From an uncultured Fretibacterium sp. (lineage in GTDB: Bacteria > Synergistota > Synergistia > Synergistales > Aminobacteriaceae), in contig CAMHMH010000005.1 of NCBI GenBank assembly GCA_946186205.1, forward strand, positions 123,381 through 187,380: 64,000 nucleotides of DNA, written 5' to 3'. Made by a program: the position numbers and the translations under genes. Within the stretch, counting starts at the first letter, position 1. Each line of letters begins with the position of its first letter. The notes beneath the pieces are model-generated. The model ran no database searches. It was not told the DNA's origin and was given only the letters and a program-made list of their open reading frames with translations. Of this stretch, positions 1-8,973 are shown in pieces.

Positions 1-893
1 CCTCCGAATTTAGCGAGGCTCTCTGACATTTCGCGTATCGTCATAATCTCGCCGGGAATGTTATAGGCGTTTGAGCTTTCACCGCAGAGAAGTATCTTGA
101 TGATCGCCCCGGCGCAGTCAGGAGAGTAGCACCAGCTCCGCAGTTGGAGTCCGTCAGACTTCATGATGATGTTTTCACGTTTGGCCGCAAGATATGCGAA
201 CGCTGAAGATACCTTGCTGTCTTTTTCCGTTGCTGAAGGCCCGTAGACATGTCCCGGCCTCGCAATGACTGCATCAGCTCCGTATTCTGAAACGTAAGAG
301 GCGCATAAAGTTTCGGCTGCTCTCTTTGCGACCGGGTAACAGCTTCTCGGACTGAGAATGTCAACATATCCGTAATCATTCTCGGTGAAAGGTGCTGTAT
401 TGTTTTCTGACCTTCTGCCGTAAACCTCGCTGCTTGAAATGTAAAGCACACGTTTTGTTCTGCCTGCTGAAGATTTCAGTATGGCATTGACTCCGATGAT
501 GTTCGCGAGCATTGTTTCAACTGGTTCTGATGACATTGCCGAAGGATGAGCGTTGCTTGCGCCGTGAATGACATAATCAGCACTGAGTCCCGGAAAATCT
601 GAGCTTGCTGCGTCATACTGAATGAATGAGAAGTAATCACGCCCGGAAAATTCCCCGAATCTTTCGCGTATCTTTGACTCGTTTCTTCCTGCTGTGATGA
701 TTCTGATTGTGTCATGGCCGGATTCGTTCCATCGTATGAGAATATCGGCGACTGTTGAGCAGATGAGTCCTCCTGCGCCTGTAATGAGCACGGATTTTCC
801 CGCAAGCGTTTCAAGCTCAGGAAGTGAGGATATTACCGCGTCAATGTCAGAGAGCCACAAGCCCCCCGCGTAAATATTATTTATTTCAGCCAT
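1..893 (-). CDS. NAD-dependent epimerase/dehydratase, partial (C-terminus beyond window start)
   Basis: The frame is open from an ATG at 893 to base 1, so the C-terminus lies outside the window. An N-terminal Rossmann motif (VLITGAGGLICS, about residue 35) and a catalytic YxxxK (YPVAK, about residue 180) place it in the extended SDR / sugar-nucleotide epimerase family. Such enzymes oxidise and reduce sugars carried on nucleotides in the cytosol. The third glycine of the usual GxxGxxG is replaced by Cys. The start codon lies inside the end of the upstream cytidylyltransferase gene (13-bp overlap), so the two are translationally coupled and probably serve one nucleotide-sugar or nucleotide-alditol pathway. 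The substrate cannot be told from sequence. Confidence 0.85.
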   Translation of the reverse strand, partial: MAEINNIYAGGLWLSDIDAVISSLPELETLAGKSVLITGAGGLICSTVADILIRWNESGHDTIRIITAGRNESKIRERFGEFSGRDYFSFIQYDAASSDFPGLSADYVIHGASNAHPSAMSSEPVETMLANIIGVNAILKSSAGRTKRVLYISSSEVYGRRSENNTAPFTENDYGYVDILSPRSCYPVAKRAAETLCASYVSEYGADAVIARPGHVYGPSATEKDSKVSSAFAYLAAKRENIIMKSDGLQLRSWCYSPDCAGAIIKILLCGESSNAYNIPGEIMTIREMSESLAKFG

Positions 894-1600
894 GAAGCCC
901 GCTCCGTTTTGAGTAACGCCTTGAATATGTCTATGTCGTCAAGTGTGGTGAGCTTGATATTTTTCTCAGAGCCTGCAGCGAAATACAGCCTTACACCTAA
1001 ATCAGCCATCATCGTATTTACGTATGATGAACCGTGAATCCCGATTCCCTTTTCAAATGCCTCGTGATATTTTTTGTCAAGCAACGAGAATTTATACGCC
1101 TGCGGAGTCTGAATGCGCCTTAAAGTCTCGCGGGGAATATAGCGCATTGTCGAAATCTCATCATCAATGATGAATATTTGCTCATTGTATGGCAGTGATG
1201 TTACAGCGTTCCCATACTGGCGACACTTCACTATGACATCGGACAGGATGCCTTCGTCAACAAGAGGCCGTATTCCGTCATGGATTATTACAATGTCATC
1301 CGGGGCGCATTTTCCTTCAAGGCTGAAGACTCCGTTTCTGATAGACTCCTGCGCGGATCTTCCGCCGTTTACAATATATTTCAACTTTGTTATGCCGAAC
1401 TGCTTTGCGTAAGCTGACAAGACATTTTCCCATCCGGCAAGACACACGACGCATACGGCATCAATTTCCGGGTGTTTCTCGAATGCCTCAAGCGTATACA
1501 CAATAACAGGGCGTTCATAAACCGTAAGAAATTGTTTCGGTATGTCCTGGTGCATTCTGTTGCCTGAACCGCCCGCTATAAGTAGTCCTATATTTGCCAT
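881..1600 (-). CDS. IspD/TarI-type cytidylyltransferase
   Basis: The 239-residue protein has the nucleotidyltransferase start motif (LLIAGGSGNRM then PKQFL) and the family's aspartate loop, here HDGIRPL instead of the HDAxRP typical of IspD. It transfers CMP from CTP to a phosphorylated alditol or sugar. Housekeeping IspD (MEP isoprenoid pathway) and TarI-like glycan enzymes share this fold. Overlap with a sugar epimerase favours the glycan role, possibly CDP-ribitol or a related precursor, but this is inference. A purine-rich ribosome site (AAGAAGGG) precedes the ATG. The atypical HDGIRP motif is the main reason for not naming it ispD. Confidence 0.8.
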   Translation of the reverse strand: MANIGLLIAGGSGNRMHQDIPKQFLTVYERPVIVYTLEAFEKHPEIDAVCVVCLAGWENVLSAYAKQFGITKLKYIVNGGRSAQESIRNGVFSLEGKCAPDDIVIIHDGIRPLVDEGILSDVIVKCRQYGNAVTSLPYNEQIFIIDDEISTMRYIPRETLRRIQTPQAYKFSLLDKKYHEAFEKGIGIHGSSYVNTMMADLGVRLYFAAGSEKNIKLTTLDDIDIFKALLKTERASWLK

Positions 1601-1624
1601 AATAACCCTTCTTTCTGTGAGTAC

Positions 1625-1675
1625 AAAAAAAACCGCGAGGGCTTCACAGCGTCATGACTTGCAAAACCTTCACGG
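1625..1675 (-). terminator. Rho-independent terminator of the rpmB-pepA unit
   Basis: On the minus strand a 9-bp imperfect stem (CCGTGAAGG with CCCTCGCGG, one mismatch) is followed by eight T. It lies just after the pepA stop codon. Confidence 0.7.
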
Positions 1676-1698
1676 CTTCCGAATATCTATTCCCTGCG

Positions 1699-3138
1699 CT
1701 AAAGCCTCATGAGATACTCAAGGCATGTCCTGATTCCGAATGATGTCGCGCCCTTCGAGTAAACGCCGTACTCCTTCTCGCAGAAATCTACCCCGGCAAT
1801 GTCCATATGCGCCCATGCGATTCCGTCAGAAACAAATTCCTTCAGGAACAACGCCGCGAATATAGCTCCGCCGTATCTGTTGCCAGCGTTCACCAAGTCA
1901 GCAAACGGAGACTTCAGCGACTCGGATATATGCTCATCCTCAAGAGGCATTCTCCAGTAAGGCTCGCCAGTCCGTGATGAAGCGTCAAGAATTTCAGCCG
2001 CGAGTCCGTCATCATTCGTGAAGAGTCCCGCTCTGTATTTCCCAAGCGCAACAGCACAAGCCCCCGTTAATGTGGCCATGTCAATAATCACATCGGGCTT
2101 AAGCTCACTAGCAGCACATAAAGCGTCAGCAAGCACGAGTCTCCCTTCCGCGTCTGTGTTGTTGATCTCTATCGTCTTTCCGTTGCGGGCTGTGATTATG
2201 TCATCAGGACGGTACGAACTCCCCGACGGCATATTCTCAGCGCATGACATGAAGCCGTGAACCTCGACTCCGAGTCCGAGTTCAGCGACTCCCTTCATTA
2301 TTCCGAGTACGTTGCATGCCCCGGTCTTGTCGCCCTTCATCGTCAGCATGTAGTTATCCGGCTTGATGTTGAGTCCGCCGCTGTCGAATGTTATTCCCTT
2401 CCCGACAAACGCGACTCGTTTTGACGGTGTTGCTTTTGGTTTGTACGTCAGGTGAATCAGGCGCGGGGGATTCTTTGAGCCGCTCCCGACCGCGAGCAAT
2501 GCGCCCATCTTTTCAGACGCGAGTCTCTTTTCGTCCCAAACCTCGCACGTGAGTCCGTATTCATTCGCTAATGCCTGCGCTTTCTCGGCCATTGTTGACG
2601 GACATACGGAGCAGCCCGGCTCATTCGCAATGTTGCGCGAGAATATCTGAGCTTCCGCAAACTTCATCCCCGCTGAAACTTCATCGCCGCAAACGTCCGA
2701 ATATATTTCAGTGAGTGAGAAAGGCTCGTAATCCTTATCCTTTGTCTTGTAGCTGTCGAATGTGTACGAACATAACCCGCCTGCCTCGCCCAATGCGAAC
2801 GACAAGCCTTCATATTCTGAAAGGTGAGAGATTTTTACGTCCGCAATTTTCCCGCGTGATTGTCCGATATTCCGCAAGCCCTGAAAGAGGGAGTCGCGAA
2901 TCACACTGAGGGAGCATTTCTCCTTCTTGCCGAGTCCCGAAAGATACAGGCAGCCTTCAACCAAAGGAACGCGCAGAAGAGAGCCTTTCTTGCCGTTGAA
3001 GTCTCTGCGTGAAACAAGGTCTGCGAGAACCGCGCGAAAATCACCGTCAAAGGCTACGAGATCCTTGCAGTCCTCCTCACGCAAAAGCACTAAGAGCGAA
3101 TCCGCCGAGTGATCTTTGTCCCAGTGCTTAATCTGCAT
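1699..3138 (-). CDS. pepA: Leucyl aminopeptidase (M17 cytosol aminopeptidase)
   Basis: The 479-residue length is normal for the M17 family. The metal-binding and catalytic segments are plain: KGITFDSGGLNIKP at about residues 247-260 and the family signature NTDAEGRL at about 327-334. The enzyme removes N-terminal residues from peptides in the cytosol using two divalent metals. The start overlaps the end of rpmB by 11 bp, so the two genes are co-transcribed and probably translationally coupled. A terminator follows the stop. No frameshift or missing metal ligand is seen. Confidence 0.95.
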   Translation of the reverse strand: MQIKHWDKDHSADSLLVLLREEDCKDLVAFDGDFRAVLADLVSRRDFNGKKGSLLRVPLVEGCLYLSGLGKKEKCSLSVIRDSLFQGLRNIGQSRGKIADVKISHLSEYEGLSFALGEAGGLCSYTFDSYKTKDKDYEPFSLTEIYSDVCGDEVSAGMKFAEAQIFSRNIANEPGCSVCPSTMAEKAQALANEYGLTCEVWDEKRLASEKMGALLAVGSGSKNPPRLIHLTYKPKATPSKRVAFVGKGITFDSGGLNIKPDNYMLTMKGDKTGACNVLGIMKGVAELGLGVEVHGFMSCAENMPSGSSYRPDDIITARNGKTIEINNTDAEGRLVLADALCAASELKPDVIIDMATLTGACAVALGKYRAGLFTNDDGLAAEILDASSRTGEPYWRMPLEDEHISESLKSPFADLVNAGNRYGGAIFAALFLKEFVSDGIAWAHMDIAGVDFCEKEYGVYSKGATSFGIRTCLEYLMRL

Positions 3139-3340
3139 TTGCGCTGACAGCTGCCCTCTTTACGAACCCGGACTTAAGGCACTTGGTGCAGATTTTGACC
3201 TTCATCAATTCGCCGTCGCCCGCATCGATTCTTACGGTCTGAAGGTTGATGTTCCAGCGTCTTCGTGTATGACGGTTTGAATGACTCACTGCGTTTCCTG
3301 AAGCAGGCCCGCGCCCGCAGCATTCGCAAAATTTAGCCAT
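3128..3340 (-). CDS. rpmB: 50S ribosomal protein L28
   Basis: A 70-residue basic protein with the L28 core (SHSNRHTRRRWNINLQ) and paired cysteines at both ends (FCECCGRG and ICTKCLKSG). It is therefore the zinc-binding C+ form. L28 sits on the large subunit near the E site. It is the first gene of a two-gene unit with pepA, behind an extended -10 promoter at 3380-3388. The arrangement with an overlapping aminopeptidase gene is unusual. Confidence 0.95.
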   Translation of the reverse strand: MAKFCECCGRGPASGNAVSHSNRHTRRRWNINLQTVRIDAGDGELMKVKICTKCLKSGFVKRAAVSANAD

Positions 3341-3379
3341 GATAAATAAATCCTCCGTTGTTTGTGAAATATGGCAAGT

Positions 3380-3388
3380 ATTATAGCA
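3380..3388 (-). promoter_or_regulatory. Extended -10 promoter for rpmB-pepA
   Basis: The minus strand reads TGCTATAAT about 40 bp upstream of rpmB. No good -35 hexamer is present. The 16-mer GTGCTAATGCTATAAT covering it recurs upstream of the Wzz-like gene at 28.5 kb. Confidence 0.6.
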
Positions 3389-3413
3389 TTAGCACTCGCA
3401 AAAGATTCGCCGA

Positions 3414-3450
3414 CAAAAAATCTCCCTGCCGTTTTAAGACAAGGAGATTC
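3414..3450 (-). terminator. Terminator after the C1 peptidase gene
   Basis: On the minus strand a ten-pair stem (AATCTCCTTG with CAGGGAGATT, one G-U pair) runs into a T tract, 20-60 bp past the peptidase stop. Confidence 0.8.
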
Positions 3451-3473
3451 ATTTTACGTTTTACGATTTGAGT

Positions 3474-5870
3474 CTAACGTTTCTTCTTTGACGCTGCGAG
3501 TCCTGAGATGAGAATCAAACCTGCGAGTCCGAGTCCTGAAGCACATCCTCCAGATGATGAGCTGCTGACTCCATACGGAACATCACGGCTCACATACTGC
3601 ACAACAACTTCACGGCTTACGAGTACGTCCCCGCTTAAGTAGCGTATCACGTCCCGGCTGACGATAACATCCCGGCTTACGTATCTGATAACTACATCCG
3701 GGCTTGTGATGTCTCCGCTGTCAGGTTCGCTGAAATCTGACGCTGCGAGTCTAAGCTCAACATTCCCGACAAAACCGTCATTACCTTCAGACGACATATA
3801 CACGAAATCGTAATAGCCTTTCGGGATCGAGCCTAAGTCGCCGCTTTCTGTGCCGTACTCCAAATTCTGAACGTTGAGATACACATAGCCTTCTTTATCG
3901 ACCGACGTAATGAAAGGCCCGTAAACAGGATACTCGCCGCCGTCAGACGCAAGCCAGAATACATCAGGTTCATAGCCTTCCTCAAAGAGCGGGTCATATT
4001 CTCTGTCAGGGTCATAAGGCACAAAGCCTGTGGGATATGTTGTGTCCGGGTTTGCTTCATAGTTTTCAACAAATTCATGGGCTTCTGTTACGTTCACGAG
4101 GTAATACCTTATTGGCGTTCCTGCGGGGTAGAGCGTATCTCCGCTTTCAACTTTAGGCGCGAATATCATCCTCGTAATGAGAGGCTCATCAGGTATTTTG
4201 CTGTTGGGCTTTACGTATGGTGCTGACTCTGCATCCTGCACGCTGGCTGCGCTCATGTATGGGTCGAGATTTCTGCCGAGAATTGTCATCTTGTCCGGCC
4301 GGGCTTCCGTGCCTGTTCCGCCGGTCGTGAATGCTTTTATGCAGGCGTTCATAGGAATGTGCTTCCTGCCGTCAAGCGCGGTGATACCGTCCCACCAGTC
4401 TGAACCGTCCTCAGAGAACCAGCTCTCATAGTCATGTACTGCTGCGAAATCTGACATACCATCTATTTTGCGCTCGACTACAAGAGGGTGCTTTGCTGTC
4501 AGATTCGTTACCTTCAGCACAACAGAGAAGTACGTTCCTTTCTTGAGTGATACAGCGTTCGTACCCGTCATCTTGATTGTGTGATAGCCTGAATACGGGA
4601 ATGTCTCAGTGCCGCTTATGCGGACCGCTGCGGCTGTGTATGGCGCGAGTGTCGGCTTGTTCGTTCCGAGATTGTAGAATACCTGCCATTCAACCGTAGC
4701 TCCTGCTTCTGTCGTGTAGAATGATATTCCCTCTAAAGTTTCGTTGTCTGAGCGTACCTTGAAGACATTAGCCGCGTAAAGTGTATCCGCGCTCGCTCCG
4801 TAAGCGTTGCACCATCCTAACGGGTCATGCTGGTAAACTTTGAGTGTTGCGGGCAAATCCTCAACGATAAACGCTGCTCCCTCGTCTATTGGCTGCTGGT
4901 AGGACATGTAGAAATCTCCGCTTTCAGCCCAGTTAGTTCCCCAGGAGTTTTTGACTATCCACGCGCCATTTGAGGAAGGACGGTCTTTTGACGCAAAATT
5001 GTCGGCTGAATAATTATCGTCCCATCCTACTATTACTACTTGATGATTCATGCTGTCCCCGGAAACGTAGTATGCTGCGCCGTTCAATGGGCCTCCTGCT
5101 TGATACGATATAGAGATTGCGCCGTGATCCATGATTAACTGTTTCGCCTTTTCGGGGTCTAAGCGGTCTGTTTTGTTATTGTTTGCACTAGTGAGAGTTA
5201 CAGGAGTCTGCGAGCTGAAAAGAATATCCGTAAGCCTCAGCTGTACATCATAGCTTCTTGGGGACTCTTTGAGACCGGGCAGAATAGGAACATGATCATT
5301 TGATAGCTGATCTTGCGACTGCTGGTTTGCCAATGTCTGAAGAAAATCATACGTAGGATACTCTTTTGTGTCGTACCAGTGATTAGGTATCACAGGAGAG
5401 AAACCCATTCTTCTGAGCAGGGCTATTGAGAGATACGGAAGCGATGACTCAAGAACAGGGCCATCAAGCCTCGTAAAATACGCAGCCGCCTCAAGCGTAA
5501 AAGCACCGTTAATCGAGCTGAGAGTTACAGTTCTAGGCATTACAGAAGTGCTGCGCTTGCGTTTGTCTGGGTCATTTCGTAAGTACCACGCCAAATGAAG
5601 CTCGGACAAGTCTGCGCTTAGTGCATCGCCTAAAATTGTGCGTGCTGTTGCGATTGAAGAGTCATTGCTCACATATTTCGTGAGATAGTTGCTCTCAACC
5701 GCACCCATTGCGCCGAAAGCCCAGCATGTTCCGAACGGCTCCTGATCTCTCACAGGAGTAACGCGACCCAATGTCCGCAAGTCATACGAGACCGGGATAT
5801 CTGAACCGTAAGCACAAGCCGACATGACCAGCACGACAGCGAGCGCCGCAAAAATAAAACGTTTCAACAA
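3474..5870 (-). CDS. Secreted papain-family (C1) peptidase with Synergist-CTERM-like anchor
   Basis: About 800 residues. A hydrophobic signal peptide (it could also be a lipoprotein signal, ending SAC) leads into a papain-like domain. Using the longest reading frame, the catalytic Cys lies in GTCWAF (about residue 52), the His in MNHQVVIVGW (about 279) and the Asn in VKNSWG (about 311). A beta-rich region resembling the lectin-like domain of anaerobe C1 peptidases follows. Near the C-terminus is a degenerate SRDV/YVSRDV repeat, then a Ser run, Gly-Gly-Cys, a hydrophobic helix and KKKR. That end matches the layout of Synergist-CTERM sorting signals. The enzyme probably acts at the cell surface on proteins or peptides. 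The ribosome site AGAGGTGAT favours a TTG start at 5870 (or 5867) over the GTG at 5879, which lies inside that site. Confidence 0.85.
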   Translation of the reverse strand: MLKRFIFAALAVVLVMSACAYGSDIPVSYDLRTLGRVTPVRDQEPFGTCWAFGAMGAVESNYLTKYVSNDSSIATARTILGDALSADLSELHLAWYLRNDPDKRKRSTSVMPRTVTLSSINGAFTLEAAAYFTRLDGPVLESSLPYLSIALLRRMGFSPVIPNHWYDTKEYPTYDFLQTLANQQSQDQLSNDHVPILPGLKESPRSYDVQLRLTDILFSSQTPVTLTSANNNKTDRLDPEKAKQLIMDHGAISISYQAGGPLNGAAYYVSGDSMNHQVVIVGWDDNYSADNFASKDRPSSNGAWIVKNSWGTNWAESGDFYMSYQQPIDEGAAFIVEDLPATLKVYQHDPLGWCNAYGASADTLYAANVFKVRSDNETLEGISFYTTEAGATVEWQVFYNLGTNKPTLAPYTAAAVRISGTETFPYSGYHTIKMTGTNAVSLKKGTYFSVVLKVTNLTAKHPLVVERKIDGMSDFAAVHDYESWFSEDGSDWWDGITALDGRKHIPMNACIKAFTTGGTGTEARPDKMTILGRNLDPYMSAASVQDAESAPYVKPNSKIPDEPLITRMIFAPKVESGDTLYPAGTPIRYYLVNVTEAHEFVENYEANPDTTYPTGFVPYDPDREYDPLFEEGYEPDVFWLASDGGEYPVYGPFITSVDKEGYVYLNVQNLEYGTESGDLGSIPKGYYDFVYMSSEGNDGFVGNVELRLAASDFSEPDSGDITSPDVVIRYVSRDVIVSRDVIRYLSGDVLVSREVVVQYVSRDVPYGVSSSSSGGCASGLGLAGLILISGLAASKKKR

Positions 5871-5904
5871 AATAATCACCTCTTTGGGAAATTTGTTCGG
5901 AGGT

Positions 5905-5936
5905 ATTATAACCTCTTTTACGCAAAAAAAAAAAAA
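5905..5936 (-). promoter_or_regulatory. -10 element (TATAAT) preceded by a 13-base A/T tract
   Basis: On the minus strand TATAAT (5905-5910) lies 35 bp before the peptidase start. A run of 13 T (5924-5936) covers the place where the -35 would be. The tract may act as an UP-like element or vary in length. Confidence 0.45.
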
Positions 5937-5999
5937 TACCCTAACAAAAATTTTTTCAGGAAGGAATCAAAAATGAATCGCTGAGAAAATATTTATGCA

Positions 6000-6034
6000 C
6001 AAAAAATCCCCCGGCCATTCACGACCGAGGGATT
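6000..6034 (-). terminator. Terminator of the ilvC-ilvD unit
   Basis: Stem AATCCCTCGG with CCGGGGGATT on the minus strand, followed by six T. It lies 20 bp beyond the ilvD stop. Confidence 0.85.
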
Positions 6035-6053
6035 CATTTTTACGCTTATGACT

Positions 6054-7721
6054 CTATTCTAAGATTGCTCCTTTGTCAGCAGATGTTACGAGTTTCGCAT
6101 AACGCGCAAGATACCCTGTCTTGATTTTGGGTTCGTTGGGAGTCCAGTTCTTTCGGCGTTCGGCTAATTCCTCGTCAGAAACTTTCAGCGTGATTGAGTA
6201 GTTGTTGATGTCAATCGCAATAATATCACCCTCATGAACGAGTCCGATATTGCCGCCTGAAGCTGCTTCCGGTGAAACATGGCCGATACTTGCTCCCCTC
6301 GTTGCACCCGAAAATCTTCCGTCCGTAATCAATGCCACGCTTGTGTCGAGTCCCATTCCGCAAATCGCGCTTGTTGGGTTCAGCATCTCACGCATTCCCG
6401 GACCACCTTTAGGGCCTTCGTAGCGAATCACAACGACATCGCCGGGGTTAATCTTCCTCGCGTAAATCGCGGCTATTGCGTCATCCTCTGAGTCAAAAAC
6501 TCTCGCGGGGCCTTCGTGCTTCATCATCTCAGGAGCAACTGCCGAACGTTTCACGACACAGCCATCGGGCGCAAGGTTGCCTTTAAGTACCGCAATGCCT
6601 CCCGTTGACGAGTACGGATTCTTCACGGAGCGTATTATTTCACCGTCAAGAATTTCACAGCCCGATATATTTTCGGCTACTGTCTTCCCTGTCGCTGTGA
6701 TTAAGTCCGTCTTTATGAGTCCGTTTCTCGCAAGCTCATTCATGACAGCATAGACTCCGCCGGCACGGTCTAAATCTTCCATGAACGTATCACCCGCCGG
6801 GGCTAAGTGGCACAAGTTAGGAGTGCGCTCGCTGATTTCGTTTGCGTGTGAAAGATTGATTGTTACGCCCGCTTCATGTGCGATTGCCGGAAGGTGCAGC
6901 ATTGTGTTTGTCGAACAGCCCAAAGCCATGTCAACCGCTTCTGCATTGTCAAACGCTTCCGGGGTCATTATGTCGCGGGGGCATATGTTGTTCTTCACAA
7001 GCTCCATAATCTTCATGCCCGTTAATTTCGCGAGTCTGATTCTTGCTGACAGCGGAGCAGGGATTGTGCCGTTTCCTTTCAGCGACATTCCGATAGCTTC
7101 CGTAAGACAGTTCATAGAGTTAGCCGTGTACATTCCCGAACATGAACCGCAAGACGGGCAAGCATTCTCGGTGTAATCATCGACTCCGGCCTCGTCAATT
7201 TTCCCGGCATGATACGCACCTACAGCCTCGAACATATGACTCAGGCAGGTACGCTTTCCGTTCTTGAGATGTCCTGCGAGCATTGGCCCTCCTGCGCAGA
7301 ATATAGCGGGAATGTTGAGACGAGCAGCAGCCATTAAGAGTCCCGGTACGTTTTTGTCGCAATTGGGAATCATCACAAGCCCGTCAAACTGATGAGCGAT
7401 CGCCATAGCCTCAGTTGAGTCAGCAACCAAATCACGAGACACAAGAGAGTACTTCATTCCTACATGACCCATAGCAATGCCATCACACACAGCGATTGCC
7501 GGGAACATCATCGGAGTCCCTCCTGCCGCGTAAATTCCTTCCTTCACGGCCTGAGCTATCTTGTCGAGGTGCATATGACCGGGGACTACTTCACTGAATG
7601 AGCTTACGACTCCGATTATCGGGCGGGAAATTTCTTCCTTTGTCAGCCCTAACGCGTAGAGGAGACTCACATTCGGCGTGCGTTCGACTCCGGCTTTGAT
7701 GTTATCACTTCGACACTTCAT
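6054..7721 (-). CDS. ilvD: Dihydroxy-acid dehydratase
   Basis: The 555-residue protein carries the conserved iron-sulfur segments (NCDKNVPG, then [19 protein letters not shown]) and the C-terminal GRFSGATRG motif of IlvD/Edd enzymes. It dehydrates 2,3-dihydroxy-isovalerate and -methylvalerate to the 2-keto acids of valine and isoleucine synthesis. Its ATG lies 17 bp inside the end of ilvC, so the pair is translationally coupled. The acetolactate synthase genes ilvB/ilvN are not nearby. A terminator closes the unit. Confidence 0.95.
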   Translation of the reverse strand: MKCRSDNIKAGVERTPNVSLLYALGLTKEEISRPIIGVVSSFSEVVPGHMHLDKIAQAVKEGIYAAGGTPMMFPAIAVCDGIAMGHVGMKYSLVSRDLVADSTEAMAIAHQFDGLVMIPNCDKNVPGLLMAAARLNIPAIFCAGGPMLAGHLKNGKRTCLSHMFEAVGAYHAGKIDEAGVDDYTENACPSCGSCSGMYTANSMNCLTEAIGMSLKGNGTIPAPLSARIRLAKLTGMKIMELVKNNICPRDIMTPEAFDNAEAVDMALGCSTNTMLHLPAIAHEAGVTINLSHANEISERTPNLCHLAPAGDTFMEDLDRAGGVYAVMNELARNGLIKTDLITATGKTVAENISGCEILDGEIIRSVKNPYSSTGGIAVLKGNLAPDGCVVKRSAVAPEMMKHEGPARVFDSEDDAIAAIYARKINPGDVVVIRYEGPKGGPGMREMLNPTSAICGMGLDTSVALITDGRFSGATRGASIGHVSPEAASGGNIGLVHEGDIIAIDINNYSITLKVSDEELAERRKNWTPNEPKIKTGYLARYAKLVTSADKGAILE

Positions 7722-8724
7722 CGAGGCTTGAACCGTCCTTCCACAACATTTGCTCGCGTAACTCTTTTCCGATTACTTCCATCGGGTGCTTTGCGAGCTG
7801 ATCGCGGCGTGAGTTGAAGAATGTCCTTCCGTTTTTGTTCTCGGCTATCCATCTTCCCGCGAATGTTCCGTCCTGAATGTCCTGCAAAACTTTTCTCATG
7901 TTCGCTTTGATCTCCTCATGAGGAAGGACTCTCGGCCCTGAAACGTATTCGCCGAACTCCGCAGTGTCTGAGATTGAGTAGTTCATGGCCGCGACTCCGC
8001 CTCTGTTCACGAGGTCAATGATGAGCTTCATTTCGTGAATGCACTCGAAATACGCGTTGACGGGGTCATATCCTGCCTCACAGAGAACTTCAAACCCGCA
8101 CTGCATGAGGTCAACGACTCCGCCGCAAAGTACAGTCTGTTCACCAAACAAATCGGTCTCGGTCTCCTGCTGCATAGTTGTTTCGAGGATACCCGCTCTT
8201 GCTCCGCCAATCCCGGCGATATATGCCAGCGCGGTATCGAGGCATTTCCCGGAAGCGTCCTGCTCCACAGCTACGAGACACGGTACACCCTTCCCGGCAA
8301 CGTACTGACTCCTCACTGTATGTCCCGGTCCTTTGGGTGCGGCCATGAAGACATCGACTCCCTTGGGCGCGACAATCTGCTTGTACCTGATGTTGAAGCC
8401 GTGAGCGAATGCTATTGTCTTTCCCTCTGTGAGGTTGGGCAGCATTTCGGCGCGGTACATGTCTGCCTGCTTCTCGTCGTTGATGAGTATCATGATGATG
8501 TCTGCGGCTTTCGTTGCTTCTGCGACTGTCATAACCGTGAAGCCATCTTTCTCAGCGACAGGCCATGACTTTCCGCCCTTGTAGAGTCCGACGATGACAT
8601 CACAGCCGGAGTCCCTGAGGTTCATTGCGTGCGCGTGCCCCTGTGAACCGTAACCAATGATAGCGATCTTCCTGCCCGTGAGCTTGCCTAAATCGCAGTC
8701 CTTCTCATAGTAAACTCTTGCCAT
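7705..8724 (-). CDS. ilvC: Ketol-acid reductoisomerase
   Basis: The 339-residue class I enzyme has a Rossmann motif ([10 protein letters not shown], about residues 24-33) and the C-terminal knotted domain with conserved acidic metal ligands (TDLFGEQ, then EMKLIIDL). It converts acetolactate and acetohydroxybutyrate to dihydroxy acids with NADPH and Mg. It is the first gene of the ilvC-ilvD unit, with a strong AAGGAG ribosome site and an extended -10 promoter. No T-box or leader peptide is visible upstream. Confidence 0.96.
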   Translation of the reverse strand: MARVYYEKDCDLGKLTGRKIAIIGYGSQGHAHAMNLRDSGCDVIVGLYKGGKSWPVAEKDGFTVMTVAEATKAADIIMILINDEKQADMYRAEMLPNLTEGKTIAFAHGFNIRYKQIVAPKGVDVFMAAPKGPGHTVRSQYVAGKGVPCLVAVEQDASGKCLDTALAYIAGIGGARAGILETTMQQETETDLFGEQTVLCGGVVDLMQCGFEVLCEAGYDPVNAYFECIHEMKLIIDLVNRGGVAAMNYSISDTAEFGEYVSGPRVLPHEEIKANMRKVLQDIQDGTFAGRWIAENKNGRTFFNSRRDQLAKHPMEVIGKELREQMLWKDGSSLDEVSK

Positions 8725-8762
8725 AAAATTTACTTCTCCTTTTTTATGTGGAAATTTGAAAT

Positions 8763-8771
8763 ATTGTAGCA
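8763..8771 (-). promoter_or_regulatory. Extended -10 promoter for ilvCD
   Basis: The minus strand reads TGCTACAAT about 40 bp upstream of the ilvC ATG, one base from the recurring TGCTATAAT element. Confidence 0.5.
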
Positions 8772-8833
8772 GAGAAAAATTTTTATGACACAGATTGATA
8801 ACGGTGCATTAGAGGACAGAGTCGACTCGAACT

Positions 8834-8862
8834 TTGTATGCGTAGCTGAAATCAGTTACAAT
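8834..8862 (+). promoter_or_regulatory. Possible promoter for the SPFH gene
   Basis: TTGTAT, a 17-bp spacer and TACAAT lie 110 bp upstream of the SPFH start. The -35 matches consensus at only three positions. Otherwise I see nothing in the 249-bp gap 8725-8973. Confidence 0.3.
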
Positions 8863-8973
8863 GAACTAAAATAAAAGCAAACGGGACAGCAAAAAATTCC
8901 GCGAGGCTTTAAGGACATACCTACAGCAGCATGAAGGCAGATTCAAAAACAGCAGAGCAAAGGACGTGCAGAG

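Noticed and set aside
8035..8568. Long plus-strand frame opposite ilvC
   Set aside because: Antisense to a fully conserved gene; no ribosome site or family match.
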